A DNA stretch of 42,448 nt, taken from NCBI RefSeq assembly GCF_902859725.1, contig NZ_CADIJP010000031.1:1-42448 (forward strand), read 5' to 3'. Shown in pieces: positions 16,451 to 25,608 of the stretch (position 1 is its first letter; each line of letters begins with the position of its first letter). This DNA is from Achromobacter mucicolens. Its GTDB lineage: Bacteria; Pseudomonadota; Gammaproteobacteria; Burkholderiales; Burkholderiaceae_B. Under the pieces are notes generated by a model that was not told the origin of the DNA, did no database searches, and saw only the letters and a list, made by a program, of their open reading frames with translations. Both the position numbers and the translations under genes were made by a program.

Positions 16451-17461
16451 ATGAATTACCGCCGACTGGGAACCAGCAATCTCCGGGTATCGCCGCTCTG
16501 CCTGGGCACCATGATGTTCGGAGAGCAGACGCCCGATGACGAGGCCGCGCGCATCGTTGCGTCGGCGCGCGATCATGGCGTCAATTTCATCGACACCGCG
16601 GACGTCTACAACGAGGGCCGGTCGGAAGAAGTGGTGGGCAAGCTGCTCAAGGGCCAGCGCCACGACTGGGTGCTGGCCAGCAAGATCGGCAATCCGGTCG
16701 GCAAGGGACCGAACCTGGCGCATTACTCTCGCCAGTGGCTGATCCGCGGGGTGGAGCAGAGCCTGTCGCGCATGGATACGGATTTCATGGACATCCTGTA
16801 CCTGCACCGCGACTACCACGAAGAAAACCTGGAAGAGGCGTTGTGGGCGCTGGGCGACCTGATCCGCGCGGGCAAGCTGCGCAGCTTCGGCCTGTCGAAT
16901 TTCCGCGGATGGCGCATCGCCGAGGTGATGCGCCTGTGCGAAAAGCTGGGCGTGCCGCAACCGGTGGTGTGCCAGCCGTACTACAACATGCTGAACCGCG
17001 GCCCAGAGGTCGAGATCCTGCCGGCGTGCAAGCATTACGGCCTGGGCGTCGTGCCATACAGCCCGATCGCGCGCGGCGTGCTGACCGGCAAGTACCTGCC
17101 GGGCCAGGCGCCGGCGCCGGATACGCGCGCCGGACGCGGCGACCGCCGCATCCTGGCCACGGAATTCCGCGAAGAATCGCTGCAGATCGCGCAGAAGCTT
17201 GTGCAGCATAGCGCCGCGCGCGGGGTTCAGCCGGGCCACTTCGCGACCGCGTGGGTGCTGGCCAATCCTGTCATCACCGCCGTCATCGCCGGTCCGCGCA
17301 CGCTGGCGCAAATGGACGATTACTACGCGGCGCTGGACGTGACGATCACGCCTGAAGACGAAACGGTCGTGAATGAATGGGTGGTGCCCGGTCACGCCTC
17401 CGCGCAAGGCTACAACGATCCGAACTATCCGTTTTACGGCCGCCCGGTGACGGCGGCCTGA
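16451..17461 (+). CDS. Aldo/keto reductase
   Basis: 336 aa, start ATG 16451. The AKR catalytic tetrad is intact: Asp48 and Tyr53 in FIDTADVYNEG, Lys78 in LASKIG, and His119 in LYLHRD. NADPH-binding signatures follow (FGLSNFRGW, PYSPIARGVLTGKY, and IAGPRTLAQM near the C-terminus). It is a cytoplasmic TIM-barrel enzyme reducing an aldehyde or ketone with NADPH; the substrate cannot be told. It is monocistronic, flanked upstream by the repeat element and downstream by a 28-base palindrome. Confidence 0.9.
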   Translation: MNYRRLGTSNLRVSPLCLGTMMFGEQTPDDEAARIVASARDHGVNFIDTADVYNEGRSEEVVGKLLKGQRHDWVLASKIGNPVGKGPNLAHYSRQWLIRGVEQSLSRMDTDFMDILYLHRDYHEENLEEALWALGDLIRAGKLRSFGLSNFRGWRIAEVMRLCEKLGVPQPVVCQPYYNMLNRGPEVEILPACKHYGLGVVPYSPIARGVLTGKYLPGQAPAPDTRAGRGDRRILATEFREESLQIAQKLVQHSAARGVQPGHFATAWVLANPVITAVIAGPRTLAQMDDYYAALDVTITPEDETVVNEWVVPGHASAQGYNDPNYPFYGRPVTAA

Positions 17462-17487
17462 GCGGGCGCGGAAGGGGGATCGTGCCC

Positions 17488-17515
17488 ATTGCACCCGTGC
17501 GCGCACGGGTGCAAT
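17488..17515. terminator. 28-base perfect palindrome between convergent genes, probable bidirectional terminator
   Basis: The half ATTGCACCCGTGCG (17488-17501) is exactly mirrored by 17502-17515, giving a stem of about 12 bp with a GCGC loop. It sits between the convergent aldo/keto reductase and nfxB-like genes, where a shared terminator is expected. There is no U-run on either side, so it may instead be an mRNA-protecting stem. Confidence 0.55.
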
Positions 17516-17531
17516 GATCCGGACGCCCCGT

Positions 17532-18101
17532 TCAGCGGCCTGGGGCCGGCTCGGCCGAGATGCCGTGCAGCATCATCTGCTCGGCCACCTGCGCGATGCC
17601 CATGCGGGCAATCCGGCCGCGGCGCTCGGCATCCACCATGCTGGTGATGATCGCGATCAATAGTTCGCTCAGCGCGGCGGCGGTCATGTCCACGCGGAAG
17701 GCGCCTTCGCGCTGTCCGCGCAGAAAGAAGGCGTCCAGCGTTTCCTGGTAGCCCGACCAGCTGTTCATGATGTCGGGTTCAAGCTCGGTGTCCGGCTTCC
17801 AGTTGTAGATCAGAAACGCCGTCAGTTCCTTGTGCGCCAGGTGCTGTTCGATCAGGTTGCGCAGCGCCGCGCGGGGCGGGGCGGTGTCCAGGTGCGAGTC
17901 CGCCAGCGCCTGCTTCATGACCTGCGCGCAATGCGTCATCAGGCGCAGCACCAGTTGGTCTCGCGTCTTACAGAACCGGTACAAGGTCGCCTTGCTGACG
18001 CCCACCGCCTTGGCCAGTTCCTGCAGCGTGGCGCGCGGCTGGTCCACCATCGCAAGCGCCAATGCGACAAGCAGCCGCTCGTGGCCTGCCTCTTCAGACA
18101 T
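17532..18101 (-). CDS. nfxB: NfxB-like transcriptional repressor of the adjacent RND pump
   Basis: 189 aa from ATG 18101, which has a strong GGGGAGGAGG just upstream; the frame is open to 18185 without such a site. The sequence closely follows Pseudomonas NfxB as I recall it (187 aa). Shared features are ALAMVDQPRATLQELAKAVG, the HTH recognition part VSKATLYRFCKTRD (about 35-48), ALDAFFLRGQ-type ETLDAFFLRGQREGAFR, and VDAERRGR near the C-terminus. NfxB represses mexCD-oprJ, and here too it is divergent from a mexCD-oprJ-like operon. The C-terminal domain probably senses an envelope or drug signal. Loss-of-function in the relative derepresses the pump. Confidence 0.88.
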   Translation of the reverse strand: MSEEAGHERLLVALALAMVDQPRATLQELAKAVGVSKATLYRFCKTRDQLVLRLMTHCAQVMKQALADSHLDTAPPRAALRNLIEQHLAHKELTAFLIYNWKPDTELEPDIMNSWSGYQETLDAFFLRGQREGAFRVDMTAAALSELLIAIITSMVDAERRGRIARMGIAQVAEQMMLHGISAEPAPGR

Positions 18102-18230
18102 TGCCTCCTCCCCATTTTGGATATCCCTGGGCCGGTATTGGATCACGGTCGATTCACTTTGTACAAACTTTGGCGAATTTTTCAAGTAAGGACTTGTTTG
18201 GCCTCAATATCAAGCTACAAAGCAGCAAAT

Positions 18231-18246
18231 GAATCAATATTGATTC
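18231..18246. promoter_or_regulatory. Candidate NfxB operator, perfect 16-bp palindrome
   Basis: GAATCAATATTGATTC is perfectly palindromic and overlaps the -35 of the best pump promoter. A partial copy, CTCAATATCAA, lies 10-20 bases upstream (18213-18223). Position and symmetry fit repression of mexC and autoregulation of nfxB. The assignment to NfxB is inferred from the divergent arrangement. Confidence 0.55.
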
Positions 18247-18268
18247 AAATCGGTCTTTAAGGTAGCAT
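18240..18268 (+). promoter_or_regulatory. Probable promoter of the mexCD-oprJ operon
   Basis: TTGATT (18240-18245) and TAGCAT (18263-18268) are separated by 17 bases, a good sigma-70 match in otherwise GC-rich DNA. They lie about 45 bases before the mexC start at 18312. The -35 half lies inside the palindrome at 18231-18246. Confidence 0.5.
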
Positions 18269-18311
18269 CGGCGTCTCTTTGAATTCAAGACGCGCTGCGC
18301 GGGGGTAGTGA

Positions 18312-19490
18312 ATGAAGTGGAATAAAGCATGGCAGTTGCCCCTGGCGGTGTTGTCGACGGCAATCCTCTTGGCCGGTTGCGGCGGCTCTGATGGCGGTGA
18401 GCCGCAGGCGGCTGGGCCGCGTCCCGTGCAGGTGCTCGCCGTTCAGCCGCAGCGCTACACGTTGACAAGCGAACTGCCCGGGCGCGTCGAGCCCATGCGC
18501 GTGGCCGAAGTCCGCGCCCGCGTGGCCGGCATCGTGCTGAGCCGCGATTTCGTCGAAGGCGCCGACGTCAAGGCGGGCGACGTGCTGTTCCGCATCGACC
18601 CCGCGCCGTTCAAGGCCGCCTTGTCGCGCGCGCAGGGCGAGCTGGCCAAGGCCCAGGCCGCCGTGGCCGATGCCCAGGCCGTCGTCAAGCGCTACACGCC
18701 GCTGGTCAAGATCGAAGCCGTCAGCCAGCAGGATTTCGACACGGCCAACACTACGCTCAAGAGCGCGCTGGCCGCCCGCCGGTCGGCCCAGGCCGACGTC
18801 GAGACCGCGCAACTGAACCTGGACTACGCCACGGTCAAGGCGCCCATCTCGGGCCGCATCGGGCGTGCGCAGGTGACCGAAGGCGCGCTCGTGGGCCAGA
18901 ACGAAGCCACCGTGATGGCGACGATCCAGCAGCTCGATCCGGTCTATGTGGACTTCAATCAGCCGGTCGCCGACATGCTGCGCATGCGCGCGGCCATGCA
19001 GGATGGCAGCCTGGGCGAAGGCGAGGGCGCCCGCATCTCCATCACGATCGATGGCACCGACAAGCAGCGCGAAGGGCGCCTCTTGTTCTCGGACATCGCC
19101 GTGGACCGCAGCACCGGTCAGGTGGCCCTGCGTGGTGAATTCGCCAATCCGGACGTGCTGCTGTTGCCCGGCATGTACGTGCGGGTGCGCACGCATCAGG
19201 GCGTGGATCCGGATGCGATCCTGGTCCCGCAACGCGCCGTCACCCGCAGCACCGATGGCAAGCCGCAGGTGCTGGTGGTGGGGGCGGATGACGTTGTCGA
19301 GACCCGCGCCGTGCAGACCGGCACCATGCGCGGCGGCGATTGGCACATCACCGAGGGCCTGGCCGCTGGCGACCGGGTGATCGTGGGCGGCGTCAGCGCC
19401 GCCGTGCCTGGCCAGAAAGTCAGCGTGACGCCCGTGAACGAGCCCAAGGTGGCCGCCGCCGGCGATGCCGCGGCTGCCGCCAAGCAATAA
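18312..19490 (+). CDS. mexC: RND efflux periplasmic adaptor lipoprotein, MexC-like
   Basis: 392 aa. A lipoprotein signal ends in LLAGC (Cys23). The adaptor domains follow in order: barrel-sandwich start with SELPGRVEP and VRARVAGIV, EGADVKAGDVLFRIDPAPFK, a coiled hairpin (about 100-165), APISGRIGRAQVTEGALVGQ, and then VLLPGMYVRVRT. These segments match MexC of P. aeruginosa more closely than MexA. It is anchored in the inner membrane and links the RND pump to the outer-membrane channel. First gene of the three-gene operon; mexD follows after 39 bases. Confidence 0.9.
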   Translation: MKWNKAWQLPLAVLSTAILLAGCGGSDGGEPQAAGPRPVQVLAVQPQRYTLTSELPGRVEPMRVAEVRARVAGIVLSRDFVEGADVKAGDVLFRIDPAPFKAALSRAQGELAKAQAAVADAQAVVKRYTPLVKIEAVSQQDFDTANTTLKSALAARRSAQADVETAQLNLDYATVKAPISGRIGRAQVTEGALVGQNEATVMATIQQLDPVYVDFNQPVADMLRMRAAMQDGSLGEGEGARISITIDGTDKQREGRLLFSDIAVDRSTGQVALRGEFANPDVLLLPGMYVRVRTHQGVDPDAILVPQRAVTRSTDGKPQVLVVGADDVVETRAVQTGTMRGGDWHITEGLAAGDRVIVGGVSAAVPGQKVSVTPVNEPKVAAAGDAAAAAKQ

Positions 19491-19529
19491 GCGGCCCCCA
19501 TGCATCGCGCGCAAATCCGAGGTTAGACC

Positions 19530-22500
19530 ATGTCCAAGTTTTTCATTGGCCGCCCCAATTTCGCCTGGGTGGTGGCCATCTTCATCTCGCTCGCGGGGCT
19601 GCTGGCGATTCCGTCGCTGCCGGTGTCGCAGTTTCCGGTGGTCGCGCCGCCGCAGGTGACCATTGCCGCCACCTATCCGGGCGCCTCCGCGACGGTGCTG
19701 GTCGATTCCGTGACCAGCGTCATCGAGGAAGAGCTGAACGGCGCGAAGAACATGCTGTACTACGAGTCGTCCAGCAGTTCCAGCGGCAGCGCGGAAATCA
19801 CCGTCACGTTCCAGCCGGGCACCGATCCCGACCTGGCGCAGGTCGACGTGCAGAACCGGATCAAGAAGGCCGAAGCGCGCCTGCCCACCGCTGTGACGCA
19901 ACAAGGTCTGCAGGTTGAGCAGGCCAGTTCGAACTTCCTGATGATCTACGCCCTGACCTACAAGGGCGACGATGCGCACAAGGATGTGGTCGGGCTGTCC
20001 GACTACGCCGCGCGCCACATCAACAACGAGATCCGCCGCGTCAATGGCGTGGGCAAGGTGCAGTTCTTCGGCGCCGAAGCCGCGATGCGCGTCTGGATCG
20101 ACCCGCAAAAGCTGCTGGGTCTTGGCCTGTCCGTGGCGGACGTCAACGCGGCCATTGCCGCGCAGAACGTGCAGGTGCCGGCCGGCAGCTTCGGCAGCCG
20201 TCCCGGCGCGCCCGAGCAGGAGCTGACCGCGACGCTGGCCGTCAAGGGCACGCTGGACAACCCCGAGGAATTCGGGCGCATCGTCCTGCGCGCCAATCCG
20301 GATGGTTCGTCCGTGCGCCTGGCCGACGTGGCGCGCCTGGAAGTCGGCCGCCAGAGCTATGACTTCGAAACGCGCCTGAACGGCAAGAAGGCGGTCGGCG
20401 CGGCGGTGCAGCTTGCGCCGGGCGCCAACGCCATCGACACCGTCAAGGCCGTGAATGCCCGCCTTAAGGAACTGTCGGCCTCGTTCCCGGAAGACATTGC
20501 GTACTCGGTGCCCTTCGACACGTCCAAGTTCGTCAGCGTGGCCATCACCAAGGTGGTGCACACGCTGCTGGAAGCGATGGTGCTGGTTTTCCTGGTGATG
20601 TACCTGTTCCTGCAGAACTTCCGCTACACGCTGATTCCGACCATCGTGGTGCCGGTGTGCCTGCTGGGCACATTCGCGGTGATGTCGGTGCTGGGCTTCT
20701 CGGTGAACATGATGACCATGTTCGGCATGGTGCTGGCCATCGGCATCCTGGTGGATGACGCCATCGTGGTGGTTGAAAACGTCGAGCGCATCATGGCCGA
20801 GGAAGGCCTGTCGCCGCGCGAGGCCACCGTGAAGGCGATGGAGCAGGTGTCCGGCGCCATCGTCGGCATCACGCTGGTGCTGTCCGCCGTGTTCCTGCCG
20901 CTGGCGTTCATGAGCGGTTCGGTGGGCGTCATCTACCAGCAGTTTTCGCTGTCGCTGGCGGTGTCGATCCTGTTCTCGGGCTTTTTGGCGCTGACTTTCA
21001 CGCCGGCCCTGTGCGCCACGTTCCTCAAGCCCATTCCGAAGGGCCACCACGACGAAAAGAAGGGCTTTTTCGGCGGGTTCAACCGCGCATTCAACCGCCT
21101 GACGGGACGCTTCGAGGCGCTCAATTCCCGCCTGGTGCGCCGCACCGGCCGCTACATGGTGATCTACGTGGCCATCGTGGCCGTGCTGGCCGTGCTGTAC
21201 ATGCGCGTGCCGGAATCCTTCGTGCCGCCTGAAGACCAGGGCTACGTCATCGTCGACGTGCAACTGCCGCCGGGCGCGACGCATGTGCGCACCGATAAGG
21301 TGGTGGCCGACGTCGAGCAGCACCTGCTGTCGCTGGACGCCATGGGCGATGCCTTCACCGTCATGGGGTTCAGCTTCTCGGGCACCGGCCAGAACGCGGG
21401 CATCGCGTTCCCGACGCTTAAGGACTGGTCCGAGCGGGGCAAGGGCCAATCGGCGACCGACGTGGCCGACAGCGTGAACGCGCGTTTCGCGGTGATCGAC
21501 GACGGCGCCGTCATGGCCGTCAACCCGCCTCCCATCGACGGATTGGGCAACTCGGGCGGCTTCGCGCTGCGGCTGCAGGACCGCGGCGGCGTCGGCCGGG
21601 CGGCGCTGACCGAAGCGCGCGACCAGCTGCTGGCGCAGGCCAACAGTTCGCCCGTGATCGCCTACGCCATGATGGAAGGCCTGGCCGACGCGCCGCAGCT
21701 GCGGCTGGACATCGACCGGGAAAAGGCCGAGGCGCTGGGCGTGGGCTTTGACGTGATCAGCACGGCGATTTCTTCGGCGTATGGGTCGGCCACCGTCAAC
21801 GACTTTGCCAACGCCGGCCGCCTGCAGCGCGTGGTGGTGCAGGCCGACGTGCGCGACCGCATGACGCCCGAGAGCATCCTGAAGCTGAACGTGCCGAACA
21901 AGACCGGCGGCATGGTTCCGCTCAGCGCGTTCGTGAAGACGGACTGGGAGAACGGCCCTGTGCAGATCTCCCGCTACAACGGCTATCCGGCGTTCAAGAT
22001 TGCGGGCGACGCCATGCCCGGCAGCAGCACCGGCCAGGCCATGGCCGAGATCGAGCGCATCGTGGCCGGCTTGCCGGAGGGCATCGGCTACGAGTGGACC
22101 GGCCTGTCATATCAGGAGAAGTTTGCCGGCTCGCAGGCGCCGATGCTGTTCGCGCTGGCCTTCCTGGTGGTGTTCCTGCTGATGGTCGCGCTGTATGAAA
22201 GCTGGTCGATTCCGGCGTCCGTGATGCTGATCGTGCCGATCGGCGCGCTGGGGTCGGTGCTGGCGGTGACGGTGCTGGGTATGCCGAACGACGTGTACTT
22301 CAAGGTCGGCCTCATCACCATCATCGGCCTGGCGGCCAAGAACGCCATCCTGATCGTGGAGTTTGCCAAGAGCCTGCGCGAACAGGGCCACAGCCTTGCC
22401 GACGCCGCCATCCAGGCCGCCAAGCTGCGCTTCCGTCCCATCGTGATGACGTCGCTGGCGTTCATCCTGGGCGTGGTGCCGCTGGCGTTGGCCTCCGGCG

Positions 22501-22679
22501 CGGGCGCGGCCAGCCAGCGCGCGCTGGGCGTGGGCGTGATCGGCGGCATGCTGACCGCCACGCTGCTGGGCGTGATCTTCGTTCCCATCTTCTTTGTGTG
22601 GGTGCTGTCGCTGGTGCAGCGCAAGCGGGGCAAGTCCTCGCCCGCCGCCAACGCCGCGCCGCGCACCGTGCAGGAGTAA
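19530..22679 (+). CDS. mexD: RND multidrug efflux pump, MexD-like
   Basis: 1049 aa, standard for HAE-1 RND pumps, with twelve membrane helices and two large periplasmic loops. The proton-relay pair Asp409-Asp410 is in [14 protein letters not shown], and the matching helix near the C-terminus carries [15 protein letters not shown] with the conserved Lys. Long stretches agree with P. aeruginosa MexD (RPNFAWVVA at the start, [42 protein letters not shown]) rather than MexB or MexY. It should export amphiphilic drugs and biocides from the inner membrane or periplasm by proton antiport. GAGG precedes the ATG at 19530. The oprJ start follows its stop by four bases. Confidence 0.93.
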   Translation: MSKFFIGRPNFAWVVAIFISLAGLLAIPSLPVSQFPVVAPPQVTIAATYPGASATVLVDSVTSVIEEELNGAKNMLYYESSSSSSGSAEITVTFQPGTDPDLAQVDVQNRIKKAEARLPTAVTQQGLQVEQASSNFLMIYALTYKGDDAHKDVVGLSDYAARHINNEIRRVNGVGKVQFFGAEAAMRVWIDPQKLLGLGLSVADVNAAIAAQNVQVPAGSFGSRPGAPEQELTATLAVKGTLDNPEEFGRIVLRANPDGSSVRLADVARLEVGRQSYDFETRLNGKKAVGAAVQLAPGANAIDTVKAVNARLKELSASFPEDIAYSVPFDTSKFVSVAITKVVHTLLEAMVLVFLVMYLFLQNFRYTLIPTIVVPVCLLGTFAVMSVLGFSVNMMTMFGMVLAIGILVDDAIVVVENVERIMAEEGLSPREATVKAMEQVSGAIVGITLVLSAVFLPLAFMSGSVGVIYQQFSLSLAVSILFSGFLALTFTPALCATFLKPIPKGHHDEKKGFFGGFNRAFNRLTGRFEALNSRLVRRTGRYMVIYVAIVAVLAVLYMRVPESFVPPEDQGYVIVDVQLPPGATHVRTDKVVADVEQHLLSLDAMGDAFTVMGFSFSGTGQNAGIAFPTLKDWSERGKGQSATDVADSVNARFAVIDDGAVMAVNPPPIDGLGNSGGFALRLQDRGGVGRAALTEARDQLLAQANSSPVIAYAMMEGLADAPQLRLDIDREKAEALGVGFDVISTAISSAYGSATVNDFANAGRLQRVVVQADVRDRMTPESILKLNVPNKTGGMVPLSAFVKTDWENGPVQISRYNGYPAFKIAGDAMPGSSTGQAMAEIERIVAGLPEGIGYEWTGLSYQEKFAGSQAPMLFALAFLVVFLLMVALYESWSIPASVMLIVPIGALGSVLAVTVLGMPNDVYFKVGLITIIGLAAKNAILIVEFAKSLREQGHSLADAAIQAAKLRFRPIVMTSLAFILGVVPLALASGAGAASQRALGVGVIGGMLTATLLGVIFVPIFFVWVLSLVQRKRGKSSPAANAAPRTVQE

Positions 22680-22683
22680 CGCC

Positions 22684-24120
22684 ATGAGGCAGACCTTGTT
22701 TCCCTTGCGGCTGTCCGCATTGCTGCTGACCGCGGCGCTGGCGGGTTGTTCGCTCGCGCCCGTCTATGAACGTCCGGCATCGCCCGTGGGCGACCACTGG
22801 AGCCTGGCGACGTCCAGCCCCGGCGAGTCGGCGGCGGCGACGCTGAACTGGCAGTCCTTCATCACCGACGATGCCTTGCGCAAGCTGGTGGAACTGGCGC
22901 TGGCCAACAACCGCGACCTGCGCCAGACGCTGCTCGACATCGAGGCGGCCCGGGCGCAGTACCAGATCACCCGCGCGGACCGGCTGCCCGGCATCGACGC
23001 GCAGGGCACGGGCACGCGCCAGCGTGTGCCGGCGGACTTGAGCAGCACGGGCGCATCGTCGGTGCAAAGCAGCTATCAGGCCGGCCTGGGCTTGACCGCC
23101 TTCGAACTGGACCTGTTCGGCCGCGTGCGCAGCCTGTCGGATGCTGCCTTGCAGGAGTACTTGGCGACCGAGGCGACCGCGCGCAGCGCGCAGATCAGCC
23201 TGGTGGCCGAGGTGATCCAGGCGTATGTGGCGCGCGATAGCGCGCAGCGGCGTCTGGATGTGACGCGCCAGACGTTGGCCAGCCGCGAGGCGTCGCTGGA
23301 GCTGACCGCCAAGCGCAGGCAGGCGGGCGCGGCCACCGCGCTCGACTATCAGGAAGCGCTGGGCCTGACCGAGCAGTCACGCGCCGAACTCGAGCGCACG
23401 GATCGCGAGGTCCGCCAGGCCGGCAACGCGCTCGGTCTGCTGGTGGGCATCAGCGACCTGTCGCCGTATCTGCCGGCGCGCACGGCCGATGCCCCGATGC
23501 TGGTGCAGGAGATCGCGGCGGGCGCGCCATCCGCGCTGCTGGAAAACCGGCCGGACATCCTGGCCGCCGAACACGCGCTGCAGGCGCGCAACGCCAGCAT
23601 CGGCGCGGCGCGGGCCGCGTTCTTTCCCAGCATTTCGCTGACCGGCCTGTTCGGCAGTTCCAGCGCGGACCTGTCGGGCCTGTTCAAATCCGGCCAGCGC
23701 GCCTGGTCATTCACCCCGCAGATCACGCTGCCGATCTTTGCCGGGGGGCGCAACATGGCCAATCTGGATCTGGCCACCGTGCGCAAGGACATCGCCGTGG
23801 CCCAGTACGAACGCACGATCCAGACGGCGTTCCGCGAGGTGTCGGACGCGCTGGTGGCCACCGAGACACTGCGGCGTGAAGAGGCGTCCCGGCTTGCGCT
23901 GGCGCAGTCCAGCCAGGTGGCCCTGCAGCTGTCCGAGGCGCGCTACCGCGGCGGCGTGGACAGCCATCTACGCTATCTGGATGCGCAGCGCAGCGCTTAC
24001 ACGGACCAGATCGCCTACATCGACGTCAGCGCGCAGCGCCAGGTGGCGCTGGCGACCTTGTTCAAGGCGCTGGGCGGCGGGTGGCCGGCCCAGCAGCCGC
24101 CTCAGGCGGCACTGGACTGA
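22684..24120 (+). CDS. oprJ: Outer-membrane efflux lipoprotein channel, OprJ-like (TolC/NodT family)
   Basis: 478 aa from ATG 22684, with AGGAG eight bases before it inside the mexD 3' end; the frame is open further upstream but that part overlaps mexD. Lipobox LAGC gives Cys22. Two OEP repeats follow (about 60-255 and 275-465), with typical ANNRDLRQTLLDIEAARAQY, ENRPDILAAEHALQARNA and ARAAFFPSISLTGLFG motifs. The trimeric channel-tunnel completes the tripartite pump. Context identifies it as the OprJ counterpart. An inverted repeat downstream may end the operon. Confidence 0.9.
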   Translation: MRQTLFPLRLSALLLTAALAGCSLAPVYERPASPVGDHWSLATSSPGESAAATLNWQSFITDDALRKLVELALANNRDLRQTLLDIEAARAQYQITRADRLPGIDAQGTGTRQRVPADLSSTGASSVQSSYQAGLGLTAFELDLFGRVRSLSDAALQEYLATEATARSAQISLVAEVIQAYVARDSAQRRLDVTRQTLASREASLELTAKRRQAGAATALDYQEALGLTEQSRAELERTDREVRQAGNALGLLVGISDLSPYLPARTADAPMLVQEIAAGAPSALLENRPDILAAEHALQARNASIGAARAAFFPSISLTGLFGSSSADLSGLFKSGQRAWSFTPQITLPIFAGGRNMANLDLATVRKDIAVAQYERTIQTAFREVSDALVATETLRREEASRLALAQSSQVALQLSEARYRGGVDSHLRYLDAQRSAYTDQIAYIDVSAQRQVALATLFKALGGGWPAQQPPQAALD

Positions 24121-24159
24121 ACGGCGCAGGGGGGCGCCGGACGGACCCTCGGTTGTGAC

Positions 24160-24182
24160 CCGTGCGGATCCGCTGCGCACGG
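24160..24182. terminator. Possible terminator hairpin between oprJ and the convergent MFS gene
   Basis: CCGTGCG (24160-24166) pairs with CGCACGG (24176-24182) around a 9-base loop, in the 74-bp gap between two convergent genes. No U-run is present, so support is positional. Confidence 0.35.
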
Positions 24183-24194
24183 CCCGCCTGCCGC

Positions 24195-25535
24195 CTACGC
24201 CTTGCGCAGCCCAGCCCGCGGCATGGACGGCTGGCTTGCGTCGTCCACTTCCGCAGGCTGCCTGCCGCGCCCGATCAGCCACGCGCAGAAGGCCGACACC
24301 ACGCCCGCAAACATCACGTACAGGCAGATCAGCCACGGCTGCCCGCCGCCCGTCTTGAGCAATGCGGTGGCGATGATCGGCGTGATGCCGGACGCGAAGA
24401 TGCCCGAGAACTGGTAGACGAACGAGATGCCGGTGTAGCGCACCTTGGCATCGAAAAGTTCGCAGAACAGCGCGGCCTCCGGACCGTACACGGCGGCGTA
24501 CAGGATCCCGAACGGAATGATGATGGCCAGCCAGATCAGCATCACGTTGCCGCCGCTGTTGATCATCATCCAGAAGCCGGGGAACGACGCCGCGGCGGTG
24601 ATGAGCGAACCCCAGAAGTACACGCGGGTACGGCCGATGCGGTCGGACAGCCGGCCGAAGAACGGGATGAAGAAGCACATCACCAGCGCAGCCGCCATCA
24701 CCCCGATCAGCGCCTCGGTCCGGGTGATCTGCACCGATTGCGTCAGGAACGAGATCGAGAACACGCCAAAGACGTTAAAGAACACACCGTCGATGTAGCG
24801 CGCGCCCATCCCCTTGACGACGTTGCCTGGATAGCGGCGCATCATGTCCATGAACGGGATGCGGCTTTCGGCGTTTTGCGCCTTGACCGCCGTGAACTCC
24901 GGCGTCTCCTTGATGTTGAGCCGGATGTACATGCCCACGGCCACCATCGCGGCGGACGCCAGGAAGGCGACGCGCCAGCCCCACGCCATGAACTGCTCGT
25001 CGGTCAGCAGCACGGACAGCAGCGCCACCGTGCCCGAGGCCAGGCACAGCCCGATGGCCAGCCCGATCTGCGGCAGCGACGCGTAGAAGCCTTTCTTGTC
25101 GGGCGGGGCATATTCATAGGCCATGAGCACCGCGCCGCCCCATTCGCCGCCCAGCCCGATGCCCTGGAACACACGCAAGAGCAGCAGCAGGATGGGCGCC
25201 CAGATGCCGATCATCTCGTACGTGGGCACCAGGCCGATCAGGAAGGTGGCGATGCCCATGATCATCAGCGTCATCACCAGCATGCTCTTTCGGCCGATGC
25301 GATCGCCGAAGTGACCGAAGATCAGCCCGCCCAGCGGCCGGGTCACGAAGCCGACGGCGAACGTCGTGTAGGCGAGCATGGTCGAGACCAGCGGATCGCC
25401 GGTGGGAAAGTACAGCTTGTTGAATACGATGCCGGCGACGACGCCATACAGGAAAAAGTCGTACCACTCGATGGTGGCGCCGATCAGCGAGGCGGTGACG
25501 ACTTTGCGCACCGCCGCTTCGTTTTGCTTGGCCAT
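24195..25535 (-). CDS. MFS transporter of the metabolite:H+ symporter (MHS) family
   Basis: 446 aa with twelve predicted membrane helices. The start has the MHS hallmark ASLIGATIEWYDFFLYG, and the loop 2-3 motif FGHFGDRIGRK is at about 73-83. RVFQGIGLGGEWGGA is the family's helix-4/5 signature, and a long cytoplasmic loop sits in the middle. Relatives move shikimate, proline/betaine, citrate, dicarboxylates or aromatic acids by proton symport. AAAGGAG lies seven bases before the ATG. The gene follows the GMC oxidoreductase on the same strand by 73 bases and probably shares its operon, so it likely imports that enzyme's substrate or a related compound. Confidence 0.9.
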   Translation of the reverse strand: MAKQNEAAVRKVVTASLIGATIEWYDFFLYGVVAGIVFNKLYFPTGDPLVSTMLAYTTFAVGFVTRPLGGLIFGHFGDRIGRKSMLVMTLMIMGIATFLIGLVPTYEMIGIWAPILLLLLRVFQGIGLGGEWGGAVLMAYEYAPPDKKGFYASLPQIGLAIGLCLASGTVALLSVLLTDEQFMAWGWRVAFLASAAMVAVGMYIRLNIKETPEFTAVKAQNAESRIPFMDMMRRYPGNVVKGMGARYIDGVFFNVFGVFSISFLTQSVQITRTEALIGVMAAALVMCFFIPFFGRLSDRIGRTRVYFWGSLITAAASFPGFWMMINSGGNVMLIWLAIIIPFGILYAAVYGPEAALFCELFDAKVRYTGISFVYQFSGIFASGITPIIATALLKTGGGQPWLICLYVMFAGVVSAFCAWLIGRGRQPAEVDDASQPSMPRAGLRKA

Positions 25536-25608
25536 GTCCAGTCTCCTTTGGTGGGTCGGCCGGACAATCTGCGTTGCCGCGGCCGGGTCTGTCTGCGATA
25601 TGCGTTTC

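Noticed and set aside
18285-21449. 1054-codon open frame on the minus strand opposite mexC/mexD
   Set aside because: It is the antisense of two well-identified genes; its His/Arg/Gly-rich translation has no family features. High GC with G/C third positions keeps this frame open.
17532-24120. Naming the pump AxyABM or AxyXY-OprZ
   Set aside because: The RND and adaptor motifs fit MexD and MexC better, and the divergent regulator is NfxB-like.
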